This document shows positions 18,266-31,200 of a stretch of DNA of 64,000 nucleotides, one piece after another. Origin of the DNA: Micrasema longulum (taxonomy: Eukaryota; Arthropoda; Insecta; Trichoptera; Brachycentridae); assembly GCA_022494885.1 (NCBI GenBank), contig JAGVSM010001319.1, positions 124,001 to 188,000 on the forward strand, given 5' to 3'. Every line of letters starts with the position of its first letter. Position 1 is the stretch's first letter. Below the pieces are notes generated by a model. That model was not told the DNA's origin and did no database searches. It saw nothing but the letters and a program-made list of their open reading frames with translations. Both the position numbers and the translations under genes were made by a program.

Positions 18266-18866
18266 TTTAATGCAGTAAAATAAATTATAGCCTCACGTAA
18301 AGAAAAATTCAAAACAAGTCGGTAAAGAATTTAGGTAGGTATTGACTTGAAAACTTTAACATTTGTACCATTGGTAGCCGACATAGCGTCGTCTATTTTT
18401 CAAAAAGGCGTATCTCGTTTTTTGTCGAAATTGAGTTATGAATATTTTAATTTAAAAAAATATATATTTATGGAATCTACTATCTTACAATGATTTTTAA
18501 AAACCCAACAAAATACAGTAAGATTGTTTTTTTATTTTATTTTTTTCCAAACGAATTCTTAAAAAGTCGTCTCAAAAATTAAAAAAATCTAGATACTCCT
18601 TTTTGAAAGATGGGCGACTATAAATAGGTGACTAAAAAAATATAGAAAAAAGATATAAACACTAGTATGTACCTAGTAACACTAGTAGTAAGAAAAGAAA
18701 AAATATAGGACAAGAAGTCAAAACATGCGAATGAATGGTTGCAATGTTTATCCCATCAAAAATACCTTTCCATGTACTTATTCCTCAGTAGGCGGTACTT
18801 TGAATCTGTGAGCTGGCGTGGAAGGCTCTGGATATCTCGAGTGGTGAAAACGATGTTTCAAAAAAT
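18266..18866. other. Intergenic DNA, nothing recognised
   Basis: AAAAGGCGTATCTCG near 18405 and a roughly inverted GATACTCCTTTTTGAAAGAT near 18592 hint at a weak inverted repeat of about 200 bp. I cannot define an element. Confidence 0.35.
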
Positions 18867-19393
18867 TATAGTCCTTAAAATGTTACATGATTAGAATGAC
18901 AGTTGTCAGAAAAAGTGACGACATAACTTTGTAGTAACGTCAAAGGAGTTATTTATATTGACACACGAAAAACCATTTGTATCTGGCGTGTTAATTTATT
19001 TATTTAATACAATGCTTGAAACATAAATCAACATTAAAATATAAAATCAGCTTTAAAACTAAAAGAAAACTCAAATAAACCTAGTTATTAACGACGTTCT
19101 TACAAGGTTACATCATTTTGCAAAAACGTTAGGGACAAATTGATCGAAAAAAAAATTAATTCATTTGATGTTGTTCGTGAAAAAAGTATAAATGTCTAAT
19201 TTTTTGGTGAATAGTTGTGTTAAGCACACTATAATAGGCTTTTTTGCGTTTTTTATATCAATTTTCGGAAACAGAGTTTCATGATTGCATGAAATAACTG
19301 ATAAAATCGATTTGATCAGTGATCAGTAATCTCTAATGAAATTAGTTTGACAGCTGTGATTCTAATCAAGCTATAGGTATTTTAAGGACTATA
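18867..19393 (+). mobile_element. DNA element family E (copy E3)
   Basis: The ends are TATAGTCCTTAAAATG and TTTTAAGGACTATA. Internal order is the same as E1, with a few indels. TA borders both ends. No coding content. Confidence 0.75.
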
Positions 19394-19689
19394 ATGTGCC
19401 GTAAACGTACGTGTATAGTATGATAAGTGGTTGTTACTGTTTAAAAGTAATTACGGAAAATAAGAATTAATTCAAACGTTTTTATATCCTTTATTGATTT
19501 TCACAGGAAAAAAAAATTTCGACCATTTTTATTTTAGTACAGGTAGGTAGTAGATATTTTATTTACACGGTATGGCTCAGCGCCGTGGCCAGACTTTGTA
19601 ATCAGGGCACACCAAAAAAATGTCAAGGCAGGCTGTTTTGACATTTTATACACAAATATGTATGAATAGGAAAATATAATTATCACTAT

Positions 19690-19962
19690 CCGTCCGCACC
19701 TAATGGCCCATAGAACGCTGCATTGTAGTACACTAAATGCAATGTACATCAATCACCTGTTACATAAAGGTAAGGTGGTCAGCCTTACGCTTCGGGTGCC
19801 AGTCCAGCGTGAAATATTGCAACGAAGAATAACGGTTTAAATCAATATTTAAATGATTTTTTTTCAAAGTAGGATAACTTATTGTTATCGTATAAAATCA
19901 AGATACGCTGCGATTGGTGTATCTATGTAGTGCCCTATGCACCGTTAAGTGCTGAAAGGGAA
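19690..19962. mobile_element. Two SINE-C 3' ends, tail to tail
   Basis: About 19690-19830 is a minus-strand family C tail: CCGCACCTAATGGCCCATAG, CACCTGTTACATAAAGG and GCCAGTCCAGCGTGAAATAT. About 19900-19962 is a plus-strand tail: AGATACGCTGCGATTGG and GTGCCCTATGCACCGTTAAG. Neither has an intact head. Confidence 0.55.
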
Positions 19963-20584
19963 TTAATAAAAAAATAATTCATGAAATAGGTATTTTTAGC
20001 CACAATAATTATTTATAAATACTTATCCTTACCTGTTTTAGTATTCAGCCAAAAAAAACTTCCGAGTGGTGAGCAATCTACTAAAGCAGCAAACAAGTTA
20101 ATTATAACTAGTAATATAATATAATTTATGGTCACCATTATTAGGGGGGTAAATGGATACGCACTGTGCGGGCAAACTAGTAAAACTAATATATTAAATG
20201 TCAAAATTTGGTATAATTATTACATTTTATAAAACTTTCTCAATGTAATTACAGCTATTCATCTAGAGAAAGTGATTACTAAATTTTAGAAATGTGATTA
20301 TTTGATAACCAAAATTATTTCGTTTGCATTTTCGATTACGAAATTGTCATTAACCTAACTATTTTGTTAAAATAAGATCTCATTTTTTCGAATAATTATT
20401 TCAAACATACCTACATAAGTAGGTATTCTTGTATTGTTTTTATATTTATCTAGAATTTAATTCAGCAACGTTCTGCGTCATGTCAGTATCTCTACGTCAT
20501 GTTTGGAAGATTGTGATTTGTTTGATCCCAAAATTAGCGGAATAACCTGAAAACGAAACGTCATTTATTATCTTTATAAATATA

Positions 20585-21547
20585 CTAGCTGACCGGACAG
20601 ACGTTGTCCTGCCCGAACGTTGGCTTGCCTTGGAAAAATACTTTTTATTGATAAGTAGGTACGTAGGTACTTGTTTGTGATTAAATTCCAAAACTAAAAA
20701 TGTTTTTTTTTCTTTTTTTTTCTTTATTAGGGCCTACTACCAAAACTTGATAACATCGGCCAAAAACAAGTTACATTTATAAACATAAGAAAAACATAAA
20801 CAGACAGGAATAACAATATACATACAATCAAAAGACAAGAAAAACATCAAAATATCAATTGTAATAATAAACACATATCCAAACCAATAAAAATTTCAAC
20901 ATAAATTGAAATAGGCACTAACAGAAAACCCACCAAAACCTGATAGTGCCTATTTAACAGAAAATAGAAACTTACAGTAAAATTAGAAGGAAGATAGAAC
21001 TTAATAACTAGAAAAATTACAACAAAATAATCAAAATATTAACAAACTCAATCTTATATTAATGATAAATTATAACTATTAAAATTAAAATTAAAAATTA
21101 AACATCGGAAGACCCACCAGGGCTACATTCAACGAGAATGCATACACAAAAAATGGAAAGATGTTGTTTTTTTATGCTTAAAAAGGTTTGTTTTTGAATG
21201 TTTACAAATAACATTCGCTTTTCATGAATCCCAATTAGATTATTTCCTTACATTCCTTATAATGTAATTCCTATCTATTTATTTTTACTTGATTTTTGGT
21301 AATAGGTACTAAAATAATTCAATTCATTTTTGAAAATCGCATTCATGAATAAAGTGCACCTCCGTTGGTAAGTAGAGTTTGACATTTGCAAAAAGAGTTC
21401 GATATTTGAAAATTAATTATTTATTCCGTTTTGGAATTCAACCATAAACAAGTACCTAGGTACCTACTTATCAATGAAAAATATTTTTCCAAGCTAATAG
21501 CCGCCAAGCCAACGTTTGGGCAGGACAACGTCTGTACGGTCCGCTAG
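20585..21547. mobile_element. DNA element family K with ~110-bp terminal inverted repeats
   Basis: Left end CTAGCTGACCGGACAGACG and right end CGTCTGTACGGTCCGCTAG are inverse. The arms continue through CCAACGTTTGGGCAGGACAA-like sequence, TATCAATGAAAAATA and ACCTACTTATC-type stretches. The interior 20700-21420 begins with a T-run and AGGGCCTACTACCAAAACTT. It looks like a separate A-rich insertion, possibly a LINE tail. No transposase frame is visible. Confidence 0.65.
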
Positions 21548-22956
21548 TTTTTAATATATTTTTAACTTTTTAAAACATTCTGTCAGCAATAAGCATACAC
21601 AAACAAAATAACACACTCCATTGTAAAACTGTGAGATAATGTAAAAATATTGTAAAAAAAAGTATAGCTATAAAATTACAACTTAGTCGATAAATAAAAT
21701 AATTATAAAAAATAATATAATACCGACGCCTAAGATGCTTGCTGATTGATATGTCACTATATTCAAAATTGAGTTACCCATATGTATTACATTTTTTCAG
21801 AATTTTATGCTGCATCGTATTAGCCGATACCTAGGAATATTGGACGTAAATTTTAGCGTTTATATAAAATAAATATCGTATCATGTTCATAAAATCAATT
21901 AATTTTTCATTTAATACTATTTAAAATTTCTAAAACGAATTGTGGTTTATGTTTACGTGAAAATCTGTTTTTGGTTTTTCTACAGAACCTCATAAGTTAA
22001 CATAGCATCTGTCTTACCTACATTGTTTGGAAATTGATTCAAAATCAAAAAAGTGATGCTTGTTTTCCACTTTAACGTGACTCTCGTGCGAGATTCATTT
22101 CATGGCATATCAGTTATTTAGCCTTTACATTTTTAAGCTTTCCAAGTCTGACGATCAGTCTGACAATCAATCAAACTTAAAATCGTATTTGATTAACCAT
22201 AATTCAAATGCAGTTCCACCAGAAAATGCGAAATTCAGTTATTATTTACCTGCATTTTTTTAAAAATAGTTTTATGATACGTGGCGTTTCGCTGCTCTGA
22301 ATAACATATCATTTACGGCATACTAAAAAACTTAGGTACTATGTGATTTTTTTATTTTTTTTTATTTAAATTTTAAACATTCTGTTTTCAACGGCTATTT
22401 TGATAGTTGGTAGAACGTTGATAAAAAGAATGCGAAATTTTATGTCAATTATTCCACGATTAGTTGACTGTTTACCTCATTTCCAATGAATTCCAAAATT
22501 GCAATTACTTTCTTAATTTCTTCAATGTCTGGGATAGGTCCGGGAATAGAGAGGCGGGCTTCGTTCTCCCCGTTAGTTATGGTCTCTCTGGCTTGGTGAC
22601 TCCTCAGGTAGCTTCCTATCTTCTCATGACCTGGCAACGTCTGAAGATTGGATAGTAGTCTGGAGACGTGACTGGCTGGGTAGGAGTTTGCCTTTGGATT
22701 TCTGGCAGTTTCCAAATCTGACGATCGACTGATAACAACCTTGTAAATAAATTATTTATTTGATTGACAATCGAAAATTATTTTTATCATACTTTTGAAA
22801 ATATTATTTTTGAATAATTTGCGTTTTAAAATGTTACCGTTAAATTTCAACTACATTTGAATGTTAAAAATATATTCATTTTTCTTTTTTTTTCAGTAAG
22901 ACAATAACGGGCATAAGACAATAACAAAGCGTAATACAATAACATTTATTCCAGCA
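21548..22956. other. Intergenic DNA with one unassigned open frame
   Basis: A minus-strand frame at 22449-22715 (88 residues, containing PGHEKIGSYLRSHQAR) is more GC-rich than its surroundings. It may be a relic of a transposon ORF, but I cannot assign it. CCAAGTCTGACGATCAGTCT at about 22141 and CCAAATCTGACGATCGACT at about 22709 are direct-repeat-like flanks. The rest is AT-rich without recognised content. Confidence 0.35.
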
Positions 22957-23148
22957 TTTTTTTTTTTTTCATTTCATTTTTTTGCACCACAACAGGCCAG
23001 GAGGCCCAATTACAGTGGTGAATTACACTACAGAACAACCAGGCTTGAGAAAAATCACATTTTAATTTTTGTGTTCTCACCGGGGAATCGAACCCGGAAC
23101 CTTCCGTGCGTGAGTCAAGCGTCTTGACCACTACACCACGGAGGCCGC
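22957..23148 (-). mobile_element. SINE family B (copy B1)
   Basis: The minus strand starts GGCCTCCGTGGTGTAGTGG (A box) and has GGTTCCGGGTTCGATTCCCC (B box) about 50 bases on. GAGAACACAAAAATTAAAA, AGGCCTCCTGGCCTGTTG and an A-rich tail follow. Structure and spacing are tRNA-like, but the non-tRNA body defines a SINE. Confidence 0.85.
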
Positions 23149-24679
23149 ATTAGGCTAAGTTGGTTTTAGCAAGCAATATTGCTGAATTGCAAAAGCAAGT
23201 ACTGAATGATTTGTAACAAACTAGTTTGATTTAGATTTGTAATAAGACGAAAACTAAAATTAATGAGAGGGGAAAAAATAATGATTAACAAAAAAGTCTT
23301 GCACAAGAAAAAACAAATTATATTTTCGGACTCAAAGAAAAACATAAAACAGGCTGGTATTGTGTAAAATTAATTTACTCTTAAATCAAAGGATTTATCT
23401 TCAAACGCATGAAGGAAAATATTATATATATATAGAAGACACATCCTAAAAAAATATATAGTTGGACAATTTAAAAGATCCCACTAAAAATACCTCTGAT
23501 ACTGGTTTTCTGAGAACATTATTTCATTATTTTTTTATGGGTGTATTTTTTCGCTATCAAAATATTTAAATATATTATCTTACCGAAGCATTTATGTTGA
23601 AAAATGTTAAACACAACACCAACCCAAATGAAATGGCTACCGATGAAAACATGGTCGCGCTTGCATGGATTCCTTTAAAATGATGTGTAAAATTAATATG
23701 GATTCTTTAAAATTGAATAATTTTTAAATTGGATAAATCAATAGTCATTAAACTAAATATAATGACGATATTATCCGTCGATTATTGTTTGATGCTCGCA
23801 TGCTACTAATGTAACTTAATTTGGCTATTAAGTACAATCTCCATTGAAGATTTTCATATTACAAATCTGATATTTTTTATAAACTCGGCGTTATTCTTAA
23901 GTAGTAAAATCATTAACATAAATATGTTGATACATATAGCCACAAAATAAAGAATTTATGATGGTAAATACTTTTTATTGATTTCAATTAAAATTCTTTT
24001 TCCCACTAACGTATATTTATTTTCTTATTTTTTTCATGTCTTTTATCAATCTTTATATATATTTATATATCTTACTTTATTTTATCATTAATTGACTTTT
24101 TATCAATACATCGATACCTCCCACGTACAATATCGTAACCCACAAATTATATTTCTATAATATTATATCATTAGTTTCAACGAAAAAAAATAAAATATTT
24201 TGCAATCTGTGTTTTTTTGCAATGGTCGTATCTCATATTCGTCAGAATGTTAACTATTGTATAAACCCTTTCGATAATTTTCGCGGGACGAAAGAGATGA
24301 CCGGAAGCGGCGTAAGTATCGGTAACGATTGTATTCTTCGCACTAGACGGATGTCCGCCGCGTGCATTGTTTTTGAAAAGCGTTTTTTATATATTGTATC
24401 CAATATTAATCCCGCTTGGTGATAAAGGGGTATTTCACCCTCTCCTTGTAAATTCTGATGAGCTTATATGTCCTGCTCGAAGAAAAATCTCTGATTTCAT
24501 TTAAAATTAAATTAATTTAATTCCTCTCTCCTCTCTCTTCCCAAATAAAAATAAATTGTTCCAATGTCTTTATGATTAGTTGAAAATATTCCTGGGGGGT
24601 GATTGTTTTTCTTTTCTTATTTTCACAAAAAAAAATTTAAATCGACTCTAAAAATAAAAAGGTGGAGATTTTAAGTACA
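23149..24679. other. AT-rich intergenic DNA, nothing recognised
   Basis: A short GC-richer patch near 24280-24370 has a 66-residue open frame without recognisable motifs. Otherwise this is low-complexity AT-rich DNA. Confidence 0.45.
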
Positions 24680-25409
24680 AGGTGGCGCAAAAGTTGTCTC
24701 CCGATGTTCTTTGACTGTATTTTTTTTTATGAATGAAATTTTTTTATTCTGCTTTTGGATTGTGTTTATTCGATAACTTAACTTTTTTTCTATTAAGACT
24801 TTTTAATAAAGACTCTTAACTTCAAGAAACCCCACAAAAAAGTCAAGAACGGTTAAATTGGGTGATCTTACCGGCCAGTGCAAATCACTAAAACGAGAGA
24901 TTAAGAAACCCTGAAACACAGCCCTCAGAATATTAGTTGTGGCTCGTGCAATATGCGCCGTTGATCCATCGTGTTAGAACCACATGTTCTCCAATCCCAA
25001 AATTATCTGTAAAGACCGCCGATTGATGCCCAATTACGTGGCACGTCGTCTGGTGGATACTCCGGGATCCTCTGCGACATATTCAGCCACAACCGGGATA
25101 TTCTCAGCAGAACGGCTGCTCCGGGGCCGGCCAGACCTGACAGCATCTCATGTTGTCTCATACACTACTTGGCGAACGGCTAAACGCCGTAGTGCTTATC
25201 CTGTTGGTGTCGGACGACCGGGAAATCTGCGCCCAAATTCACGCTGCGCCAACACCACTAACAAATTATACGACGAGTATAGCAATTCATGTCTTATTGA
25301 CGTGTATTTTGTATCTGTTTACTTCACAAATGTTAAAACAGAACTAACATTCCCTGCTATTTGCAAAAGTTATGGCATCTTCCGACAGGGTGATGACTTT
25401 TGCGCCAAA
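24680..25409 (-). pseudogene. Degenerate mariner-like transposase with helix-turn-helix and DDE remnants
   Basis: The terminal inverted repeats are GGTGGCGCAAAAGTTGTCTC and the inverse of TTGGCGCAAAAGTCATCACC. Read on the minus strand, about 25300-25000 gives SGRPRSSRSAENIPVVAEYV and DPGVSTRRRAT, the N-terminal HTH region of this transposase type. About 24985-24800 gives HDGSTAHIARATT, ISRFSDLHWPVRSPNL and LDFF, the later DDE region. The segment between, with the first catalytic Asp, is deleted, and several stops break the frame. The plus-strand 154-residue frame here is only the antisense shadow. Confidence 0.75.
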
Positions 25410-25494
25410 TCCAAGTTAATAAGAATCCAAGATTTCATGTTAAATTAGGTTTTTATCTTATCAACAAAATACAATAAAACTCGATTAGAGCTTG

Positions 25495-26435
25495 TCTAAG
25501 AAAACGATACCATCAGACGATTTCATAATCCAACTGTTTGCAGATGATGCACTAGTTTATATATGAGGAGATAATTATGATACAATGATAAATAAACTTA
25601 ATTACGATTTAGGAAATATATCAAAATGGTTAAAAGTAAATAAAATAAAATTTAATATATCAAAAACAAAATATATGAATATTGGGAAAAAAATAATACC
25701 CCAGGGTTACAAAATCAATATTGATAATATGAATATAAATTATGTGGACGGAATAAAGTATCTCGGGGTCTACTTGGATAGATATTTAAATTTTAAAAAA
25801 CACACTCAATATGTAACAAAAAAAAATTCAAAAAAAATTCATTTATGGGAAGACTACGAAATGTAATAGATTTAAAAAGTAGTATTCTTATATATAAAAC
25901 AATAATATGTCCACACATAAATTACTGTTCATTCATTCTTTTTTTATGTAATGAAGGAGAAATTCAAAATATACAAATTCTTCAAAATAAGGCAATGAGG
26001 ATTATACTAAAAATATATATATATATTCTAATGTAGAAAGAATGCACGAATAAATTGGCTTGCTCACAGTAAAGCAACAAATTAAATATAATGTGGCAAT
26101 TTTTAAACATAAAATAATTAAGGGGATGAATAAAATAAAAACAATAATAAAATTTAACCAACAATGTCATACATATGAAACAAGGGGTAAAAAAAGATAA
26201 GATTACCAATGAGGAAAAAAAAAAGAATCTCAAAACTCATTGTACAAGGGATTGAAGCTGTACAATGAGTTACCTGAAGAAATAATAGAAATAGAAAAAA
26301 TTTAAAAATTTAAAATTAATTTGAAAAAATATATAATTAAGAAATTTTGAAAAAAATTGTAATATTATTAAAAGTTTATATTAGTTCTTAAAATGTTATG
26401 AACTAACTTAATAAAGCATAAATAAATAAATGAAT
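25495..26435 (+). mobile_element. 5'-truncated LINE with RT catalytic FADD motif, frameshifted
   Basis: LFADDALVY at about 25532-25558 is the RT catalytic box. After a stop it continues as ISKWLKVNKIKFNISKTKYM and GIKYLGVYLDRYL. A +1 shift gives a second frame with CPHINYCSFILF and LQNKAMRIIL, and a decayed end reads LYNELPEEI. The element ends in AATAAATAAATGAATAAATA. The type is Jockey/CR1-like. It is very AT-rich and clearly nonfunctional. Confidence 0.8.
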
Positions 26436-26599
26436 AAATAACCTAGCTGATTTGTTGTTCGAGTTTTGACAGTTAACAATAGTCATTAATCAATTAGAAC
26501 ATTAATTCCTGGTAAAGTTAATTCCTTTCTTATGCATACTGACAAATTAAACTAACATAAACAAAACTTAAGAAAAACTTCTATTATTATATTTAATAT

Positions 26600-27195
26600 T
26601 TAAAAATGGAAAAGCTAAAAGTTACACAGTGTGTTAAGTGGCCACTTAAACCAGCCAATGATAAGTCATAAGCCCTGTAAATTCCTAGACTTCCATATTC
26701 CCTTCTCAAAATTTTTTCCCTCTCTGTTGAAATGAATTTAAATATGAACAACTCCCTAGGGAGGAAATCCAGCCAGTCTGCAAGCATTTGGACATAATCA
26801 AACATTGTTGAATTACTACCTGGTAAAAGAAGAAGTATAAAAATTGGAAAATTGTTTCCAGGCGTTGCCTAGTAGGTGATTTGGTTCAGCCGGATGAATC
26901 TCACCCACGTGATAAAGGTTTCAGCTCTTTACTTCACAAAAGTCAACAGATGGAAGAGTTGAGGAAATGTGGATGTTTAAACATGGGCAGAATGGTGAAT
27001 GTTACACAGTGTGTAAAGTGGCCACTTAAACCAGCCAATGATAAGTCATAAGCCCTGTAAATTCCTAGACTTCCATATTCCGTTCTCAAAATTTTTTCCC
27101 TCTCTGTTGAAATAAATTTAAATATGAATAACTCCCGAGGGGGGAAATCCAGCCAGTCTGCAAGCATTTGGACATACTCAAACATTGTTAAGATA
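26600..27195 (-). mobile_element. Repeat family D, two direct copies about 381 bp apart
   Basis: The module GTTACACAGTGTG...AAGTGGCCACTTAAACCAGCC, AGACTTCCATATTCC, CTCCCTAGGGAGGAAATCC and TTTGGACATAATCAAACATT occurs twice. Between the copies lie the GGCGTTGCCTAGTAGGTGAT and GATGAATCTCACCCACGTG modules also found at 50-52 kb. Both copies leave nearly the same minus-strand frame open (YGSLGIYRAYDLSLAGLSGH). Confidence 0.65.
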
Positions 27196-28040
27196 GAATT
27201 CATTAGTTAAGTATACCTTGATAAAGAAGGTTATTTATGATTAATGTTGTATTTTGATGTTGCTTTATAATTTTTAAATGTGCTTCATTTTCGTTGTGAA
27301 AATTTTCATAATAATAGTGAATCATGTCCATTTTATTTTATTTTATTCGTACTTCTGATATTAATAAAGCCTTTTTGTAACTTATTTTTTGTCTATTTAT
27401 TTAAATTGATTTATGTACTAAAATAAATTAAGTGTTTGCAGCGAAAATATCCCTGGATTTTTCAATAGTCTTTCAACTTTAGGTCTAATTATCTCAGAAT
27501 CAGGATCGATGGACTTGATCCATTAATATTCTGACCCACCCATATTATTATCGCATGTGTATTTTTGCAAAAACCGCAAAACATTTTATGTTTTTTGTAA
27601 GCTTATCTTAATATCGATCAAATTCTCACACAGTTAATATTGATGGTCTGGTCTGATGACATCAGTCGATGGCCTATAACTTATAGGCTATAAGCTATAA
27701 CTCCCCTGGGAAACATTATTTCAGGGATTTTTTATTTCAATAAATGTCCTTCCATGAAACCCCAGAGTTCCGCGGAACACCTTTTAGGAACCCTGCCCTG
27801 TGCATCAGTAAGTGCGAATATGGGAATGCTGATAATGAAATCATATTTTTTCAGCAAACTTAAATCAAAACACCGATGAAATATTTTTATTTTAATAAAT
27901 TTTTTAATTATAATAAATTAATTGGAAAATAAAATAAATAATTTTAAAAACATTGAATAATAAAGTAATTATTTTTATACTTAGATAAGTACGTTCTCTA
28001 GTTGAAATTCGTAGTATTTTACAACTGAAATCCATGAATC
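27196..28040. other. AT-rich DNA between mobile elements and the synthetase gene end
   Basis: No gene was found. GAGTTCCGCGGAACACC at about 27765 resembles the near-terminal motif of some hAT elements, but no partner end is visible. Confidence 0.4.
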
Positions 28041-28215
28041 TGGTTACGGTACCGTGCCTAGTGTTGTGGACTCACGGATTAGAGGTCCGAGGTTCGAACC
28101 TCACTCTACCTCAACTTGATTTCCATTTTCTAATAGTGATTTATTTTCAACTCGTTAAAAGGGGCCACCAAAATTGAAATATTTGGGTAAACTATAAAAA
28201 CGCTAATATTTATTT
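28041..28215 (+). mobile_element. SINE family A (copy A2) just beyond the synthetase stop codon
   Basis: The head is GGACTCACGGATTAGAGGTC with B box GAGGTTCGAACCTC. The tail is AACTTGATTTCCATTTTC and AATTGAAATATTTGGGTAAA. It ends about 70 bases downstream of the minus-strand stop at 28283, so it probably lies in the 3' UTR. Its plus-strand TTTATT at 28209-28214 offers a minus-strand AATAAA. Confidence 0.8.
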
Positions 28216-28282
28216 TTTCCATTTAAAAAAAATGTATTTTTAAAATATCTTCACAGTAACATAATAGATTTTTTTTTCAAAC

Positions 28283-31200
28283 TTATACGCCTGGTAATGT
28301 CAATTTAATTTGGTTGATAGTTTTTCTGTCGACTTTTCCTGAGTGAGTGGTAGGAAGCTTTTCCATGAAAACGACCCCGTCTCTAATGCGCTTGTATTCC
28401 GATAAATTTTCTGGAAAGAAATTAACATTAAAATTCATATCCTTGTGAATTCACGGAATGGATTATGGAAACACAATAATCTAAAAATAACGAATAATAG
28501 TCCGTAAAACATTTTATTCAATCCGAAAAAAAATACCAATATGACTTCTCAAGCGGGATCGGGCTGTGGTCCCGTGGCTAATGTCGTGGACTTAACGAAT
28601 CAGACTTGATTCCCGTTTTCAACGCATTGAAAATTTCAGTCTAAAAAAATCCACTCACTATTAAAAAAAAATAAAACCAAATAACTAAAATCTCATTTTC
28701 ATGTAAACGAAATTAGCCCCTTACCCTTCCCGCACCTAATGGTGCATAAGGCATATCATTGGTTAACTAAATGCAGTGAATTTCGATCACCTGTTACATG
28801 AAGGTAAGGTGATTATCAGTATTACGCTTTAGGTACCGCTCCAAATGAAATATTGCAGTTTGAACTGATATGAATCAAACCCAGCACCTCAAAAATGGTA
28901 TGCGATCGCGCTAACACTCACATACATGAAATAAAATCAATACATAATATTTCATTTGTTTAATAATGAACATTAACTCGCGGGAAGTCGCGGCCGTAAG
29001 CAAAAAATGAAAAATTAGCAGGGAAAAACCCCAGGATTATAATTTTATTTAACTTTTGCCTCGTTTGTGTCTGCGACCCCGCCAAACAAGGGGTTGCCTG
29101 TCATTTTTCTGCCTATAAGAGGGCCGCGAATTCAAAAAGGTTGGAAAACACTCAAATAAGGACTTAAGAAGTTAATTTCCAGATCACCAACCTTTGACAA
29201 TATTCTTGATGTCTTCTGCGGTAACTTTAGCACCTGGTGCAAGTTGCACAAACGCCTTGGTGTGGTAATTATCATCCACCTGTTTTATTCCCACGATACA
29301 TACGTCATGCACTCCGGGAAGTCTTCGGATCACCTCTTCCAATTCACATGGACTTATCTTCAACAAAAACCAAACTATCATTAACATCGTATCAGTATAA
29401 GATATTTAATATACCTATTTTTAAGATACATCCAAATCATTGTTGACCAATACTGCATTAAAGGATTTTGATTAAGATAGCACTGGATTCAAAGAATTCG
29501 TTAGATTAATCTTAAAAGATTTAAAGATAGAGATTTTTCATAGTCTTGTCATTGACTAGTTTATGTTCACAAATAATATGTGAAAATTTATAAAAATTTA
29601 AGAAGTTTAAGTTTGTAAGTGATAATTCGTGATAGAAGTTCATTGTAATTTATTATAGAAAATAAAAGACGAGTGATACATTAATCCTAAAAAAAATAAT
29701 AAGGTATATTCTAAATATAAAAATATATATTAAAAATAATGTATTGTATTGTTGCAATTAAAAATAATATACATACAATACTTAAACTCATTATAAATAT
29801 GATTATATCAACTCACAAGTTAGCCTGAAACACTTTATAAAGGATCCTTAAGACAAAAATAATTTTATTTAATTTACTCTCATAAAATTTTGAATTCTCT
29901 ATCCTTACCTCTACTTTGTATAAATACATTGAATTTCTTAATAAAGATACCAGTCTCGAAGATGTTGCGAGAGCGATGAAACCGGTAACTGGATATTCCA
30001 AATTTGTGGATTAAAGTATCACTCGTCTTTTGTTTTATATAATAAACGTCAAGAAGTAATTTTCGACATTATGTTAAAAAAAAAACTGGTTGAGCACCTC
30101 TGAATTTTCGGAGTTGTGTATACCCCTGTTTTCGTTTCCGGAAACCGTATCATATCATCGCTTGATGCGTTTCGGCCAATCGTCACCCGCGTTTGTTTGT
30201 GTTAGTTGGTCACGAACATAGACCTTCTGGAAGTTTCCACCATAAGTATGAAAACACAAGGGTCATCACGCACGGTTTGCGTTAGTATTATTGTGGCCGG
30301 GATGGAGAAATCTTGTAAAAAGAATCGCAATTTTTTCTTAGAGGGGCAGACTCCCCTACACTATGCTTCAAATACCCTACAACTTTATCCCTGATGGGGT
30401 GAACCGGTGGTAGGTTTTGGTCCCTTCCGTTTTCAGGAACACACACACGAAAACGTTATGACACGGTAACTAGCTACTAGCTAAAGACTCCACGCCCTGA
30501 ATAGTCAATTTTTTAATGTAATTTTTAAAAAAAAACCTATTCTATTTTCAGTTTAAATTTAAACATACCGGTTGGCGGTTAAAGAATGACTAATTTGTGT
30601 CATAAGTTGAGTGGCATAAGTTGAGTGGCATAAGTTGAGTGGCATAAGTTGAGTGACATAATTTTAAAAGGCTCATGGTAAAACGCAGTCTGACTTTTCT
30701 TCATCAACATGTATTCCCTTATTTTCTCCATGGATAATGGCACTAAAATAGTGATTTTTGCATGATTTTAATTTAAACACGACGAGGCCTCTTAGCCAAT
30801 CACATGAGGAGATAAAACGAAAAACTAACCCTTATTAAGAACAATATTTTGAGTTTGTCCAAATTTTTTTCGACAAGGACTGGATTCAACTCCCTAGGGA
30901 GCTGTTAATATTAAGGTATTACAACAAAGATGAAGAACATTTTAGAGAAGGTAATATAGAAGTCTAGGCTTCTACAGGGCTTATGACCTATCATTGGCTG
31001 GTTTAAGTGGCCACTTTACACACTGTGTAACATTTACCGTTCTGCTCATATTTGAACATCTATATTTCTGCAATTCTTTTATCTGCTGATATTTTTGAAG
31101 TTAAAGAGCCGAATGACAGGTCATAAGCCCTGCAAATGCCTAGACTTCCATATTACCTTCTCTAAAATGTTCTTCATCTCTGTTGTAATATGTTAATTTT

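Noticed and set aside
24984..25448. 154-residue plus-strand open frame
   Set aside because: It is the antisense shadow of a degenerate transposase whose HTH and DDE motifs read on the minus strand.
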